This document shows positions 23,161 to 35,310 of a stretch of DNA of 64,000 nucleotides, one piece after another; within the stretch, counting starts at the first letter, position 1; each line of letters begins with the position of its first letter. The position numbers and the translations under genes are program-made. Source of the DNA: Druceiella hillmani (lineage: Eukaryota > Arthropoda > Insecta > Lepidoptera > Hepialidae). Below the pieces are notes generated by a model, which saw only the letters and a program-made list of their open reading frames with translations, made no database searches and was not told the origin of the DNA. Location of the stretch: assembly GCA_039881145.1 (NCBI GenBank), contig JAYKKI010000027.1, positions 17,805,001 to 17,869,000 of the forward strand. The letters run 5' to 3'.

Positions 23161-25514
23161 TTGTATAGCAGTAGATAATTTGTTTTCGGCTTGTGTTTGT
23201 TTTCGCGGTTTTTCTATTTGAATTCGTTTTCGCAATAATTATTAAATTTAAATCAAATCTAATTAGCTTTATATCGGAACATCTCTATCTCTTATATAGG
23301 AATATGTATTTTCAAATTTATATTTGAAAAAAAATGATTGAGGTAAATATTAACGTTCGAGTATAGCTTTGTTATGATTTCTATGAAGTACTATGAAAAA
23401 ATTATTGGAATTATTTCTCGTCCTTTTTGCGACTAGCATATAGCAATTGAATTTCATTTGAAATGGCTGACACATTTTTTCCTCAAGTCGAAACTGTTGG
23501 CTTTTTCCCGTTTAATATAAACAGAGTTTAAAACTTTATAATAGTTTTTATTAATTAATTTTTATAAATATAAATAAAATTTTACAATACAATGCGTTTA
23601 AAATTAATAATTGGGAATCCATTTAAAATTTATAAGTTGAGACAATGAAAATTCATAATTTAAATTTTTTACGTTTTAGGTTTTGTAATTTAGCAATAAA
23701 TTCATGCTAAGAGAATACCATACATGTACTTTATAGGTATATTATTTATTTAACATTTAAAATTTATTGTATATTGTTTTCATAAAAGCCAATAGCAAGG
23801 TATATTCTAGTCAAAAACTGAACATAATCTAATTAAATATCAGACATTTTTTATTTTATTGTTTGTACATTTTTTATAATTTTGATGATAATAATATTTT
23901 ATTGGCACTATACCAGACAATTGCTGTCCAAACTAGCATATCGAAACTCACAGCGAACCACAAAAACTTTAAACTGAAAGTAATTAAAATAATTTATGTA
24001 AATATAAAAATCAATATTTCTCAAACGTCTTTTCTTCAGTTTATGAGCTCTGTCTATACACAATTTGTTCCAGAGAACCCATCCGTGTAATATAGCACAA
24101 AATGTGCCCAGTTTCTACTTTACGACTTGGGTGGCCATAATTTACAAATAAAGCCATATTTAAACTAGCGTTCTTACAAAACACGACGCTGATATTAACA
24201 AATTATTTTAACTTTGCAGAGCATTCTTTTTTCCTACTTGCTTTATTATGGTATAAGAAATGTTTTTCGCTTTTCGCAGCAGAAAAATTATGCTAAATGG
24301 CACATATCTAGATCACCAAATATGTGTTAGAAATTTGTATCTTTCACACTACAAAGTAGCCCTGTACTCTTACATATAGCTTTAATGTTGTAATTAATAA
24401 AACTTGCATATAATTGTATAAATTAAGAGGGTATCGCCGCCTAGTAGTAAATCATAATACTACATAATAATGATGATAGTGAATTAGAGAAAGAGATATA
24501 GCTTTGTATTAATTAAGTAACAATCTGTTAATTAATTAGCTGGTATTCGATTTAAGTTATAATCTTGCCAGATTCTATTGCAGATATTGATTAAGCCTCT
24601 AAGTTAAAAAATTGTTTCATTAAAATATGGCCAGCTGTTTTTGCGTAATAAGTTCGAAGATAACTTTTTATCATTCTGTTATATATCTCTATATTATTTT
24701 GGTTTAGCATTGTGTCATGATAATTTGAAATTATGGTCTCGGTTGAAATTACATATGAACTTAATCTAGATTGAATGCCATATTAGTCTTCAACGAAAGT
24801 ATATGTAAAACTATAAAAAACTAATGTCGTTTGGTAACACGTGTATATATAGTACTTCAAATCATCATTGCTCCTACGTTTTATGAAACCTAAGCGAAGT
24901 TTTTATTATTTTAAATTTTATTAAACACGTTATTAAACATTTTAAAAGTCGGATTCATTTACGGTTAATACGTTTTTATGGGTTGAACGTTAAATGAACT
25001 TTTGTTTATTTAATAGTTTTTTCCACACACCGTAAAATAGTTTTGTGATGACCTCCATAGAAGCAAGATAAGGTAAATTTTAATTGTGTTGCTCGTGCAT
25101 TTTTCCATTGTGTTTAAGTCCCATAGTAAGTCAATCGTATTTTTGTGTTTTTAATACATGATAGAAGCATACTTATATTTTAAGTAATTACATTATTACA
25201 TACATACATACGTCAATCTTTAAAAAGCCGACATGACCGCTTGGATATTTCCAGCTATGTAGAAACACTTGAATTAAATTTTGAAGTCACAATACAAATG
25301 TAAATTTTTTTTATATGCTCATTAAAATCTATTATTTTTCCGTTTTTAAATTGAATAAATTTCAGTGCGAAATAAAACAGTTAAACTAAGTTAAAATAAA
25401 AGAACTCAAAGCCAAAATACTATTGAGATTTACCATTTAATTTGATACTAATGGATGCTTCAGATAAACTAGAAATAACAAATAATAAAATTTTTCGTGA
25501 TTAAACAATAAGGT

Positions 25515-25516
<2 letters not shown>

Positions 25517-25609
<93 letters not shown>

Positions 25610-25610
25610 A
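25517..25610. repeat. (TA)n microsatellite
   Basis: Nearly pure TA with a single CA interruption. The minus open frame ending here (25501-25869) is largely this tract and the palindrome next to it. Confidence 0.95.
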
Positions 25611-25723
25611 TTATCAGTAAGGAAAAAATATGTGTTAACTTAAAAAAATGTAATTCGTTACCCTTACTAGAAAGTAGTGAGATGATACTAATGTAGTTAT
25701 ATTTAAAAAATGTGAAAGCTTTT

Positions 25724-25776
25724 AAAGCTTTTAAATCCCAAGGGCCATTTAAAATCCCGTGGGATTTAAAAGCTTT
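25724..25776. repeat. Perfect palindrome, 17-bp arms, 19-nt spacer
   Basis: AAAGCTTTTAAATCCCA (25724-25740) and its exact reverse complement (25760-25776). The spacer itself contains TTTAAAATCCC, a partial further copy of the arm, which suggests a complex templated rearrangement. Confidence 0.9.
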
Positions 25777-25944
25777 TTCAGTATATTTTTTATATAGCAT
25801 TACATAAATTAAGTCTAAAATAAAAATATGGATACATATGGTCACATTTGACTTGTGTGCCTGAAGCAATAATAATAGCTACTTCCTTATTAATTTCACC
25901 CAATATCGTGAAAATACCTCCTTTTTCTTTGCGCATTGTGTAAA

Positions 25945-26400
25945 AAAACGTTTCCGGTTAAAACGTAATGAAAGAATACAAAGGTTCAAAAGTTATTCAT
26001 TACACTCGCTTAAGCCGTATTTTTAGCAAGGTAGCTAAAGAAACTTGCTTTCAAAATGATTACACTGATCAAAATTTTAATTAAAAGTGAGGCGTAATTA
26101 CAAGAAGCCGAATTTCATTGAGGTGTACAAGAGAAAGATATTATAAATCATTACTTTTATGGAAGTCAGAAGTTTTGTTAGACAATATTTCAATGAAATG
26201 TCTGCGGCCTTTTCTTGAACGAAAGAGATTTGCAAGTAAGACGCTTTCAAAAAAGTTTGATTTATTTTTAATTAATTACACATTTTTGAAGGTCATAAAT
26301 GAGATAAGGAAACAAGCAATTAAGTCAGTAAGTCTTGTAGTGGTATTTGGTAATTTTTCTAGGGTAGATAAGTCGTTGCTTTTTGAATAATAGAAGCATT
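25945..26400 (+). repeat. Box A dispersed repeat
   Basis: One of the cleaner copies: TTTTTAGCAAGGTAGCTAAA, CTGATCAAAATTTTAATTAA, GTGAGGCGTAATTACAAGAA, AAATCATTACTTTTATGGAA, GTCAGAAGTTTTGTTAGACA, ATGTCTGCGGCC and GAACGAAAGAGATTTG. It pairs closely with 52879-53235. The 90-codon frame at 26118 is partly open but does not match the frame of the other copies throughout. Confidence 0.75.
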
Positions 26401-27712
26401 CTTATTTTAGGTTATCTTCTTATAATAGTGAGTAACATTATGCGATATATAGAACTCCGTTTATCTTTATTGCAATAGATACAACTACAGTTGTAATGAT
26501 TCATAAATAAAATGGAAGAAAATCCACGTTATTCGAACTAACAAATCCTCTATTTAAAATTTAAAACATGGGAAAATATTTACTATCCTTTCCAGTGAAG
26601 AGTATTCGTATATGAGACGATAAGCCCATTCTTTGGGTGATGAGTCTTTTTCTTGAATGTGTTTTCAAAAATCGAATAAACAGTCTAGCTCATTTATTTT
26701 AAGATTGATTTGCCGATATATACAAATATCCTTTGTAATTTATTTATCGTCCTTTTGGGGTATCTTTCTTGATTTTTTTATAAAATTGTAGTATCAAACA
26801 GGTTGAAAAGTATAGTGTGATAAAATAATTTTGTGTCGTTTTTCATATACAGGTGTCAGAAATGCATTAAATATCTTTATGTTAAATAACTAAATAATGC
26901 ACTACTTAACTACATGTTGGCCAAAATTCCAAATATAAATTATATTTTACTATGATATAAATTGCATATTATTATGATATTATACCTATCAGAAACTTTA
27001 ATTTAAATCAAATTTTAAAATAAACGTTTACAATAATTGACCAGATTTGATATATGGAATTTGTTATGACTTTATTTCTGCGTCCAGATTGGAAAATAAA
27101 TTAAATGAGACGCGGAATTACATATATTTTTCAATAGAATGAAGACCTAAATATTATGATATTCTTTGCGTTGCTTTTCAGAAACTAAATTTCAAATGTG
27201 GGTGACACTAAGCAAAATAAACTAAAGCCTAATTAAACAAGAAATAATTTTGCGAGTCTCTAATAAAATTTTCTTATCTTAATAACTCGTAATTTTCTTT
27301 ATAGAGGGTAAAAATTATTAAATATAAAGAATATTGATAATATATTTTTAATAAACGCCTTGTGTTTTCCAAATTAATTTTTACTTTGGAAATTTTTAAT
27401 TTTGTTTCATAAAAGGGTCAATAAGTCTACTGTTAATTAAGTATTAAAGCGAGTACTCTATAGAAGTCTTATGATAATAGATGACGTGGCATCAAGTTGC
27501 AAAGTTCTATGAATCGAATTATATGGTAAATAAATTCGCAAAAATGCAAAATTTAAATGTGATAGCAAAAATAATCATGATTTTCGCTTTTTAGAGTTTG
27601 TTCTTTATAACGTTTAACTCTGATACCGCAGACGGACAAGGGACATTTTCATAGAATTATTCATTAAGTCCATCACCGGACCACCATATTTCAATTATTA
27701 GAAAAAACTTGA

Positions 27713-27716
<4 letters not shown>

Positions 27717-27791
<75 letters not shown>

Positions 27792-27810
27792 GTATATTTA
27801 TATATATAAT
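27717..27810. repeat. (TA)n microsatellite
   Basis: Long TA tract with AAATA, TGTATATTTA interruptions. Confidence 0.95.
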
Positions 27811-29209
27811 CCCTGCTAACCCGAAAGTATTTATGAAAGGAATGTTAAAATATTCTCAATACTTAAATTGTATAAAAGACTTGCTTACGAAATATGTGTA
27901 ATTTATATATTTTTATCATCTTTACCATTACGAAATAGTGCCAAAAAAACTATTTAAAAGTACATTATTTTAATGGTATTGCTTAAATCGCTAAAATAAT
28001 CAGTTTTATCAAACATGTCATTACAGGAAAATTATGTTGAATATGATATTTTCCATAAAAAATTAGAAATATTCAATCGCTTAAAAAAATTGTCAGATAT
28101 AAATTTTAATTTTGTATATAAATCTCTTGGACGATATTTAACTATGGCTCTTATTATGACTATATTATAGTTATTTTGATCAAGCCTTTGTAATTACTGA
28201 AATGTAGTCTGAATAATTCAGAAAAATATTTTTTCCAAAAGTAAAATTTCAAATTACTTTTCTGAATATAAGTCAAGAGTCAGACAATGACCCAAGCAAG
28301 TAGAAGTTAATGACCGCTATAATTTGTATTCACACTTCAATTCATTATTTTGTACAATTCCTCTATTTTGTCTTAACCTAACTCATGGCTCATTACTTAA
28401 TTGTATGTGGCCTTAGCTATCTTTCTCGTTTGTTACTTGTGTCATTATATTAATGTTCAACGAACATTTACAGTTATCACTTTATAGTTTACTGTTACGT
28501 AAATGAAAGTCCCTCTTAATTTACTTTTGGTGTGTTATAATCTGAATATGCCATATTAATAAAATTCTCCAAATACCGGTATAATTCACTCATAACAGTT
28601 GCTTTACTCACCAAACGATGGGGAATGAATAACAAAATTTAGAATCTTTTGTATATTATTTACTTGCTGTTTAACTACAAGATGAATTTAATATTTTAAA
28701 TTTGTTCAAGAATAATAAGCTTCATAGGTTAAAAATAAAAACGGTTATAAAATATTTTTGAAATTACCTGTTTTATATCGAATTGGCAAAATAGGTTTAT
28801 TAGACAATTTTGACGCAAGGAAAAATTAAAATCTAATTTTTTTTTAAAAATCTTTTTTCTATTTTTCAAAAGAACGATATCCGCAAGTTATAATTAAAAA
28901 TTTCAGTTGATTTTACAGCTGGCATAAGGATCGATAATACGGCCAATGCATCTTATATTTAAATATTGTATATTGATAGTTATTTTTATCTCATCATTAT
29001 TACTATTCTTCAAAACTCGCATACAGCTCTAAAAAAAATATTAAAATTCAATTAAACGAAATTAATTAATTTTATCTTACTTATTTACTATCAAACAATA
29101 ATGGCCGAATATATGAACGAAATCTGAAAATTAATATACAGGGATGAAAAATGTTAGGAAAAATAATGTAAACAAAAAGACAGCAAGAAAAAGGAAAAAA
29201 ATAAATAAA

Positions 29210-29370
29210 ACTTACGAGAATATGTAGCCGTTACTGACCTCTTTGACACCTGTCGTCTCTTTTTTCGGACCACGTATTGTGTAGACCGTCACGTATTTGT
29301 AAGTATAAAGTAAACAATATGTGTTTTGTTTATGTGAGTATGGTGTACATTTCAGTTTAAATTAGGCCCA
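29210..29370 (-). repeat. Segment inverted relative to sub-block a
   Basis: Read on the minus strand it matches 22370-22530 on the plus strand. Shared anchors are GGCCTAA, the CATACTCAC region, and ACAATACGTGGTC(T/C)GA followed by AGA(T)GAC. The unit 2 partners are 47220-47340 (plus) and 54595-54780 (minus). Confidence 0.65.
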
Positions 29371-31043
29371 ATTGAATACGAAGCACTTAAATTACGCTGA
29401 TATTTAAAAAACCTAAGAATATAAATGTCAAAGATGTATAACCGGAATATAAATACTGTCCATTAATTGGTTTCAGCGTTATCTTACCACGTAGAGAATA
29501 TTTTTAAACTTGGTATTAATTTCGTATGTACAGACAGTATAGCTAGTGTCCTAAAGGTTTTATCTCTATAATTTTTTTCTTATAACTATTAATGATAGGA
29601 TAAGAAATATTATGAATCAACTTACTTACTTACATGAAGATAGTAAAAAAGTTTATTTACATTCAGATTCTGATGTTATTTCGACTGATATTACTGATAT
29701 CAAACATATCACTCTCTGATCAGTCAATGGAAGGAATGGATTTGTTGATTAAAACTGTCACTGGATTTTAATATTAAAATTTCTTTCCAAGAAATGTTAT
29801 TACAAGAAGAATTTTAATTTGCAATAATTGAAAGTCAATTTCTTTTTGTGGTGACATGCGCTCTGGGTACTTTCAAAATTTGTTAACCAGATGTTTTTGA
29901 TAAAATGATTGTATTAATTTAAGTCAATATTACTAAATTAATATGGAGCTATAAGACCATATTACGAAATTAATATCTCGATTTGAACGTGTTGCCAGAG
30001 AGCCGTAATTTTCATATACTTTTACTTGCTTCTGATATAATAAATAAGTTTGCTAGTTTGTCGTATATTAGCACCAGGGTTCATGTTTGTAATTTGTGTT
30101 CGGAAAACGCTTTACTCTTAAAAGGCATACTATTAAAATTCTAGATGTTCCGTAAACACTTAAAAAATTATATTAAATTTCACACATTCCATAATTCAGT
30201 CTGTACTCGTCCTTCTTTTTCATTTCTTTAATCTCCATCTTTTATCCTCTTTCTGTCCTTCAATCTCTGTTATTTAAATGTATAAACATGTGGGTGCATA
30301 TTTGTTTGCTTGTTAGTACGTGTATGTATCCGCTAAAACTTTTTTATGGATTGTAATGTATTTTTGCCATTATCTTAGATTGTTGAATTTATTGCATTGA
30401 ATCCTATAGTATTAAATGCTTTACTTTTTAGTGAGACTTGTGTTGATTTCGAACAATTACTCTTGTAGCATATAGGTGTATATTACGAATCCTTTGGATA
30501 AATATTAATTTGAAAATTAACAAGTATCTTTCGGTTATATACACCATTTCATAAAACATATTTTATATTTATTCATCGTTTTTTGTTACTAATACGTAAC
30601 CCGCTATTTATTATTTTAACATAATAAATATTTAAACTATTTTACTATTAGAAGGTATAAAAATTAAAGATAAACATAAAATTAAATCCAGAGAAAAATC
30701 AAACAAAAACGGAAGAATTAGTTTGAACTAAATACCATGTCAATGGAAAATTTCATTTTTCTTTCATCATAATAAAATATTAATTTCAAAGGTTATTTAA
30801 AGTTTAAAAAGATAATTTGACAGTTTTATAAACGACTAAATAGGAATAACCTCTGAAAAAATGATAATTTTATGAAGGTAATGTAATTAATAAATCATAG
30901 TATAAAGTCATGACTTTCAATTAACTGTGGCTAGTATAAACTTAGCTTATGTTCATGTTAACAAAGATTATCTCTATAAAAATATTCAGGTTTATGATTA
31001 CATTTTTGAAAACATTTTTTTAACAATGTTTTTTTTATTTATT

Positions 31044-31047
<4 letters not shown>

Positions 31048-31092
<45 letters not shown>
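31048..31092. repeat. (TA)n microsatellite
   Basis: Pure TA tract. The open frame across it is an artefact. Confidence 0.95.
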
Positions 31093-31095
<3 letters not shown>

Positions 31096-31289
31096 TTGAG
31101 TATATTAGGTGTACATTGACATAATATTACAGAATGCAAATTATATGAAATTTTATTTTACCGTGTAAATTACCTTAAATTTCCATTTTATTCTTAAAAT
31201 TTAACAAAAATATGTTAATAAATAATGATCACCCAATAAAAAATTTGAAAAAATTTGCAAACCATATTTTTTCGTACGTAAAGGTTTAC

Positions 31290-31630
31290 AGTTTAATAAT
31301 CATTAAAACATATGGAAGTAAAAGTGCACAAACATGGACTTATCATTGACCACTAAAGACATTACCGAAACTTGATGTGGAGATAAAACCTATTTATTAT
31401 CCATTTATGTTTAATATTTACCCAATTTAGAGTCAGCTCTCCTTACCTGCATAACGCTTTTTGATAGGAAAAGACTAACGGTATAGATAGTATAAGGACT
31501 CAACATACTAACTTGCCATCGGCGAGGGTATTAGGCACACGTGTCTAGAAATAAACATTATTTACATCTTGAGGGAAGTGAAGTCAGATTACGGTGACAG
31601 TCATTGAATGTGGTCCTAGAGCGGTTCACA
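31290..31630. repeat. Box B conserved segment, copy in sub-block b1
   Basis: Shares GGCGAGGGTATTAGGCA, GTCTAGAAATAAACATTATT, TCTTGAGGGAAGTGAAGTCA and ACGGTGACAGTCATTGA with the other copies. It is closest to 56620-56935. Confidence 0.65.
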
Positions 31631-32280
31631 TATGTTGTCTAATTCGAATTTGCTATTAAGGTTATTACTTAAACCGAAACTATACATGTTGATATGGAAT
31701 GTCATTTATAAATAAATTTGAAGAAGATCTTGGTGCTAAATATTAAAACAGTTTGTTTTAATTTCTGTCAAGTTTAATGAGAAAATGTTGGATTGATTTC
31801 CAACATTTTGTCACCTTCACAACTTTTGATTCCAGATATTTTGTAGCATTATATTTCGGATGAGCACAAATATTTTTTGATCATATTTAATTCTGTTTCT
31901 GCCATAATGAAAAATCTCTGCAAGTTTGAAAGTTTCTGCTTGATTTCATTCTTGATTCTGTTTCTGAAAGTTTCCGCCATACTCATATATTGAAAAATAT
32001 TCTAAAAAATATACTCCGAACTGCTGATCCTTAAAATATGAAAAATTAGGATTTTCAGAAGCAGGAGAATTATAGCAATGTCTCCAGATGTCATAATTTC
32101 TTAAGAATGCGCCATATTTTTACGCCTGTGAAGTCATATTGTACAATATATTTACTTTGTGAACAAGTCGTGCTAGAAAGTTTTTTTTTAAATTAATTAA
32201 CATGTTTAACAACACATGACTCTAAATTAATATTGGCACATTTACAATGAGTATGAGTATAATATAATTCAGTATAATAT

Positions 32281-32329
32281 AAATTAACGAAATATATAAG
32301 GATAATATCCTTATATATTTCGTTAATTT
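32281..32329. repeat. Perfect palindrome, 23-bp arms, 3-nt loop
   Basis: The arms 32281-32303 and 32307-32329 are exact reverse complements around AAT. In unit 2 (about 57700-57745) only the right arm has a counterpart (TTCGTTAAT), so the left arm appears to be a later inverted copy. Confidence 0.9.
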
Positions 32330-33398
32330 TGAACTTTGATTTAATTGATATAAGTTATAAATTATTATTAACAATTTAATAATTTTATGGAATATTATCA
32401 TCGTCATAATTCCTAATCGTGAATAATTTTAAAATTCATACATTATATGAGTCTATCAAGCTGAGCAACTGAAACTATGTACAAGCACACTCTACAAAAT
32501 AATAATTTGTACACTTTTACATATAAAAAACATATTAACTATTCTCTTTATATCCCAAACCCGATTATAATCTGAATATTTTTAAAGAAATTTTCGATAC
32601 ACAAGATTTTTAAAATTTTCTGGATAATTTTTTTTGAGATGAAATTAAAATTAATGCTATCCTATGTAGCACCACAGCAAATTTCCTAATAAAAGTAACT
32701 AATCTGCTTAAAATTTATTGTAGTGATTGGATGAAAAAAGTGCATATATTCAGATATTAGTTTCTTTCATTATTTATGAGTTCTGCGTCACTTTATTTCA
32801 GATAGGTTTTATGTATTATTACTGTATTTACACTCATTCTATTTGCAATGTAACTTGTCAAAACTGTTATAAAAAGCAATTAAATTAAACGTATATACTG
32901 AAAAGAAATCCTTTCCGCTCCAGTCGGAGATAGTTTGAAAAACGTCCAACTATAGTATTACCACTGCGGGATAATTTATAAGTTATAAGACGAGATTCGA
33001 ATCAGCATCCTTATACAAATTATTATATAGATAAAAAATTATTTGCTTTATTCCTGTACTAGCAATTTTACTCATTCGTTTGGGAGAAAAAGTATCCTAT
33101 ATTAATTTTTTTAGTCTAAATTTTTACCCTTCGCCCTGAATACATTCGATCAGGGTTTTCCTTGGACTCAGATCGATAGTGATTATATTTTAGTTACTCA
33201 TTTGGAAATATAAATGTAAAAATATAATAACTACGCCTATCTAGAGGAGTATTATAAAATGAAATGATAATGACTCAGAAATAGACGGTTCTGTCTATTG
33301 TGTACTAATATTTTTAATAATTAAGTAATAAAAGAATTAAATAATATTCGGGAGAATTTCTAAATCTCTATTATATATACCTACTTTCAATATATTAT

Positions 33399-33401
<3 letters not shown>

Positions 33402-33463
<62 letters not shown>
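33402..33463. repeat. (TA)n microsatellite
   Basis: CATACATACATA followed by a pure TA tract. Confidence 0.95.
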
Positions 33464-33467
<4 letters not shown>

Positions 33468-34842
33468 ATTGCAAAACTTAAATTTTTAAATTTTCTAGTG
33501 GTCTTTTTTAGTTCTTTTACAGAAACATTATTACCGTTTTAACAAAGTTGTAGATGAGACATATGCACCATATTTGTTGAGATGTGTCACTATGTGTCAA
33601 TTGAAAAAATAAATAATTTAGTACTACACATCAGTTACAAAGTATAACTAAAATTATATGTTAGCTTAATGTGAACTGAATCACGTTTGCGTTCGTAACG
33701 ACATTATGGTCAAAACGACTTTAAAGTAATAATTGTTATTATGATGACAATATGAACACAGTAGTTCGCTGTGATCGCACCAATATTTTACGAGTAATTA
33801 CTTTAATGTTGCATCTTACTTTTCTTTGTATTTCTAGCTTTAAATTATGTTTTATATAGGCGTCGTCTTGTGTATACTATTTAGTTTTTGATGACAATAA
33901 AATAAGAATCAACTTACTTTTGTTTCGCCGCTTGGTGAAGTATGTCGATATGCTGCAGATAAGTTTCAATTTGTGACTACGGTTTTAAACGCAATATTTA
34001 TTACGGCATTTCTAAGTGTGTTATTTTATTCACTTATGCCCATATCAATGGAGAAGATATGTTTTTTTCTTGTAATGAGATGTCTTATTGCAAAAATAGT
34101 ATTATTGTTATTATAAACGCATGTCTATATTCTTATAATTCATTTACCAAGTATTTCTTTGAAATAATAATGAAAAAATGATATTTTAATACATTGTTCA
34201 TTAGTGACCAAAAAGGTGATAAATAATTAAAGGCTTAAATATGCTTAGGTACTAATTTCTCATTAATTTAATATTACATTATTCCTAATAAAAATAACTT
34301 CATTCTCCCTTAAATACTCCTGATTATACTATGCATGTTGTTTTAATATTCAAATGAAATTGATTCGAAATTTTCCAAAGATCTCGCTTATTTTTGGCGC
34401 AAACTAATTTTGCAGAACTTCATTGAAGAATACCACAATGGTTTCAAACGATAATCATGCAATTCAGAATGCATTCAAATAACAATTGTATCATCTCTCT
34501 TAATTTTAAGGTATTATTTTAAGAAAGGTTATTTTCCATTTATTTTCTTCAATAAATTTTTAACCATCAGAAATATTGCAAAAGTTCTTTTACATATCTC
34601 AACTTTATTTGCGCTTAATTGACGAGAATTTCATGAGTTGACAATGACAAGTAATCCAGGTAAAAATTTTCACCATAGTTCGGTACCCATTCGATATAAT
34701 GTATCATTCCATTTCACTCTACCGCAATATGAATCTTATTAAATGTCTCCTTACGAATATACATGAATTGGATATATTTGTAGAGACTTGAAAATCTGCA
34801 TATTCTTATATAAAAGTCATTTGTTTTCTTTACTATAAAGAT

Positions 34843-34912
34843 ATATCGATAGTAAATATCCATAGTCGATATATCGATAGTAAATATCGATAGTCGGAAA
34901 TATCGATAGTAA
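34843..34912. repeat. Cluster of ATCGATAGT units
   Basis: ATATCGATAGTAAATATC-type units occur about five times in 70 bases, with the palindrome TATCGATA several times. Unit 2 has a single degenerate version (near 59995-60025), so this is a local expansion in unit 1. In flies TATCGATA is the target of the factor DREF, and CGATA of BEAF-32. Whether that means anything here is unknown. Confidence 0.6.
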
Positions 34913-35129
34913 TAAAGTAAATATTGAAAATCGTCGTCAATTATACATTAAATAAAGTCAACGGTAAGTATTACGTTGTTAGTAAAGACGGAGAAAAGTT
35001 GCAAAAAAGCTTTTGTTAATGTCTTCTAAAGTAACATTGAAATCAATTCAAAATTTACTATTATTATGATCATTAAATACTTATATTTCGAATAGAAAAA
35101 AATTAACGATTTTCGGTTTTATCCGTTCT

Positions 35130-35310
35130 TTGTGCTATGAGACCTTACTTCTTGCTAAATTTCATGAATCTAGGTCAGCGGGACTATGGGAATCTCGATT
35201 TTGTTTCTCTTGATTGCGTTGATTTAGAAAGTTGATTTTGTTACAGCTATGAAGCGCATTCCTGAGAAAAAGTATCTTCACAGACCGACAGACAAACGAA
35301 GAAATTATTT
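35130..35310 (+). repeat. Lepidopteran interspersed repeat relic at end of unit 1
   Basis: Contains TTTCATGAATCTAGGTCAGC, GATTGCGTTGATTTAGAA, TTACAGCTATGAAGCGCATT and TTCCTGAGAAAAAGTATCTT with CACAGACCGACAGAC. The better preserved equivalents at 60660 and 63640 show the usual order, with CTTCACAGCC where the live family has CTTGACAGACGG. A short frame (35249-35449) reads through it and is not a gene. Confidence 0.65.

Larger units (their letters stand above)
25890..31630. repeat. Sub-block b of unit 1
   Basis: Diverged copy of sub-block a with the same order of landmarks: the TTCACCCAAT start, box A (25945), GACGTGGCAT (27483), the block near 28290-28450 matching 22200-22370, then box B (31290). 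The piece 29210-29370 is inverted relative to sub-block a. Unit 2 carries the same arrangement. Confidence 0.65.
14385..35310. repeat. Large segmental duplication, unit 1
   Basis: From about 14385, sequence blocks recur in the same order and orientation in unit 2 (from about 38480). Anchor pairs include 14450-14560 with 38540-38650 and 16210-16420 with 39840-40010. Others are 16602-17110 with 41320-41820, 19718-19860 with 45640-45780, and 28020-28200 with 53450-53640. The last are 34400-34500 with 59540-59640 and 35140-35290 with 60690-60970. The offset moves between roughly 24 and 27 kb because each unit has its own insertions. Divergence is high, with many substitutions and indels, so the duplication is old. 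No gene is intact in either unit. Confidence 0.85.
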
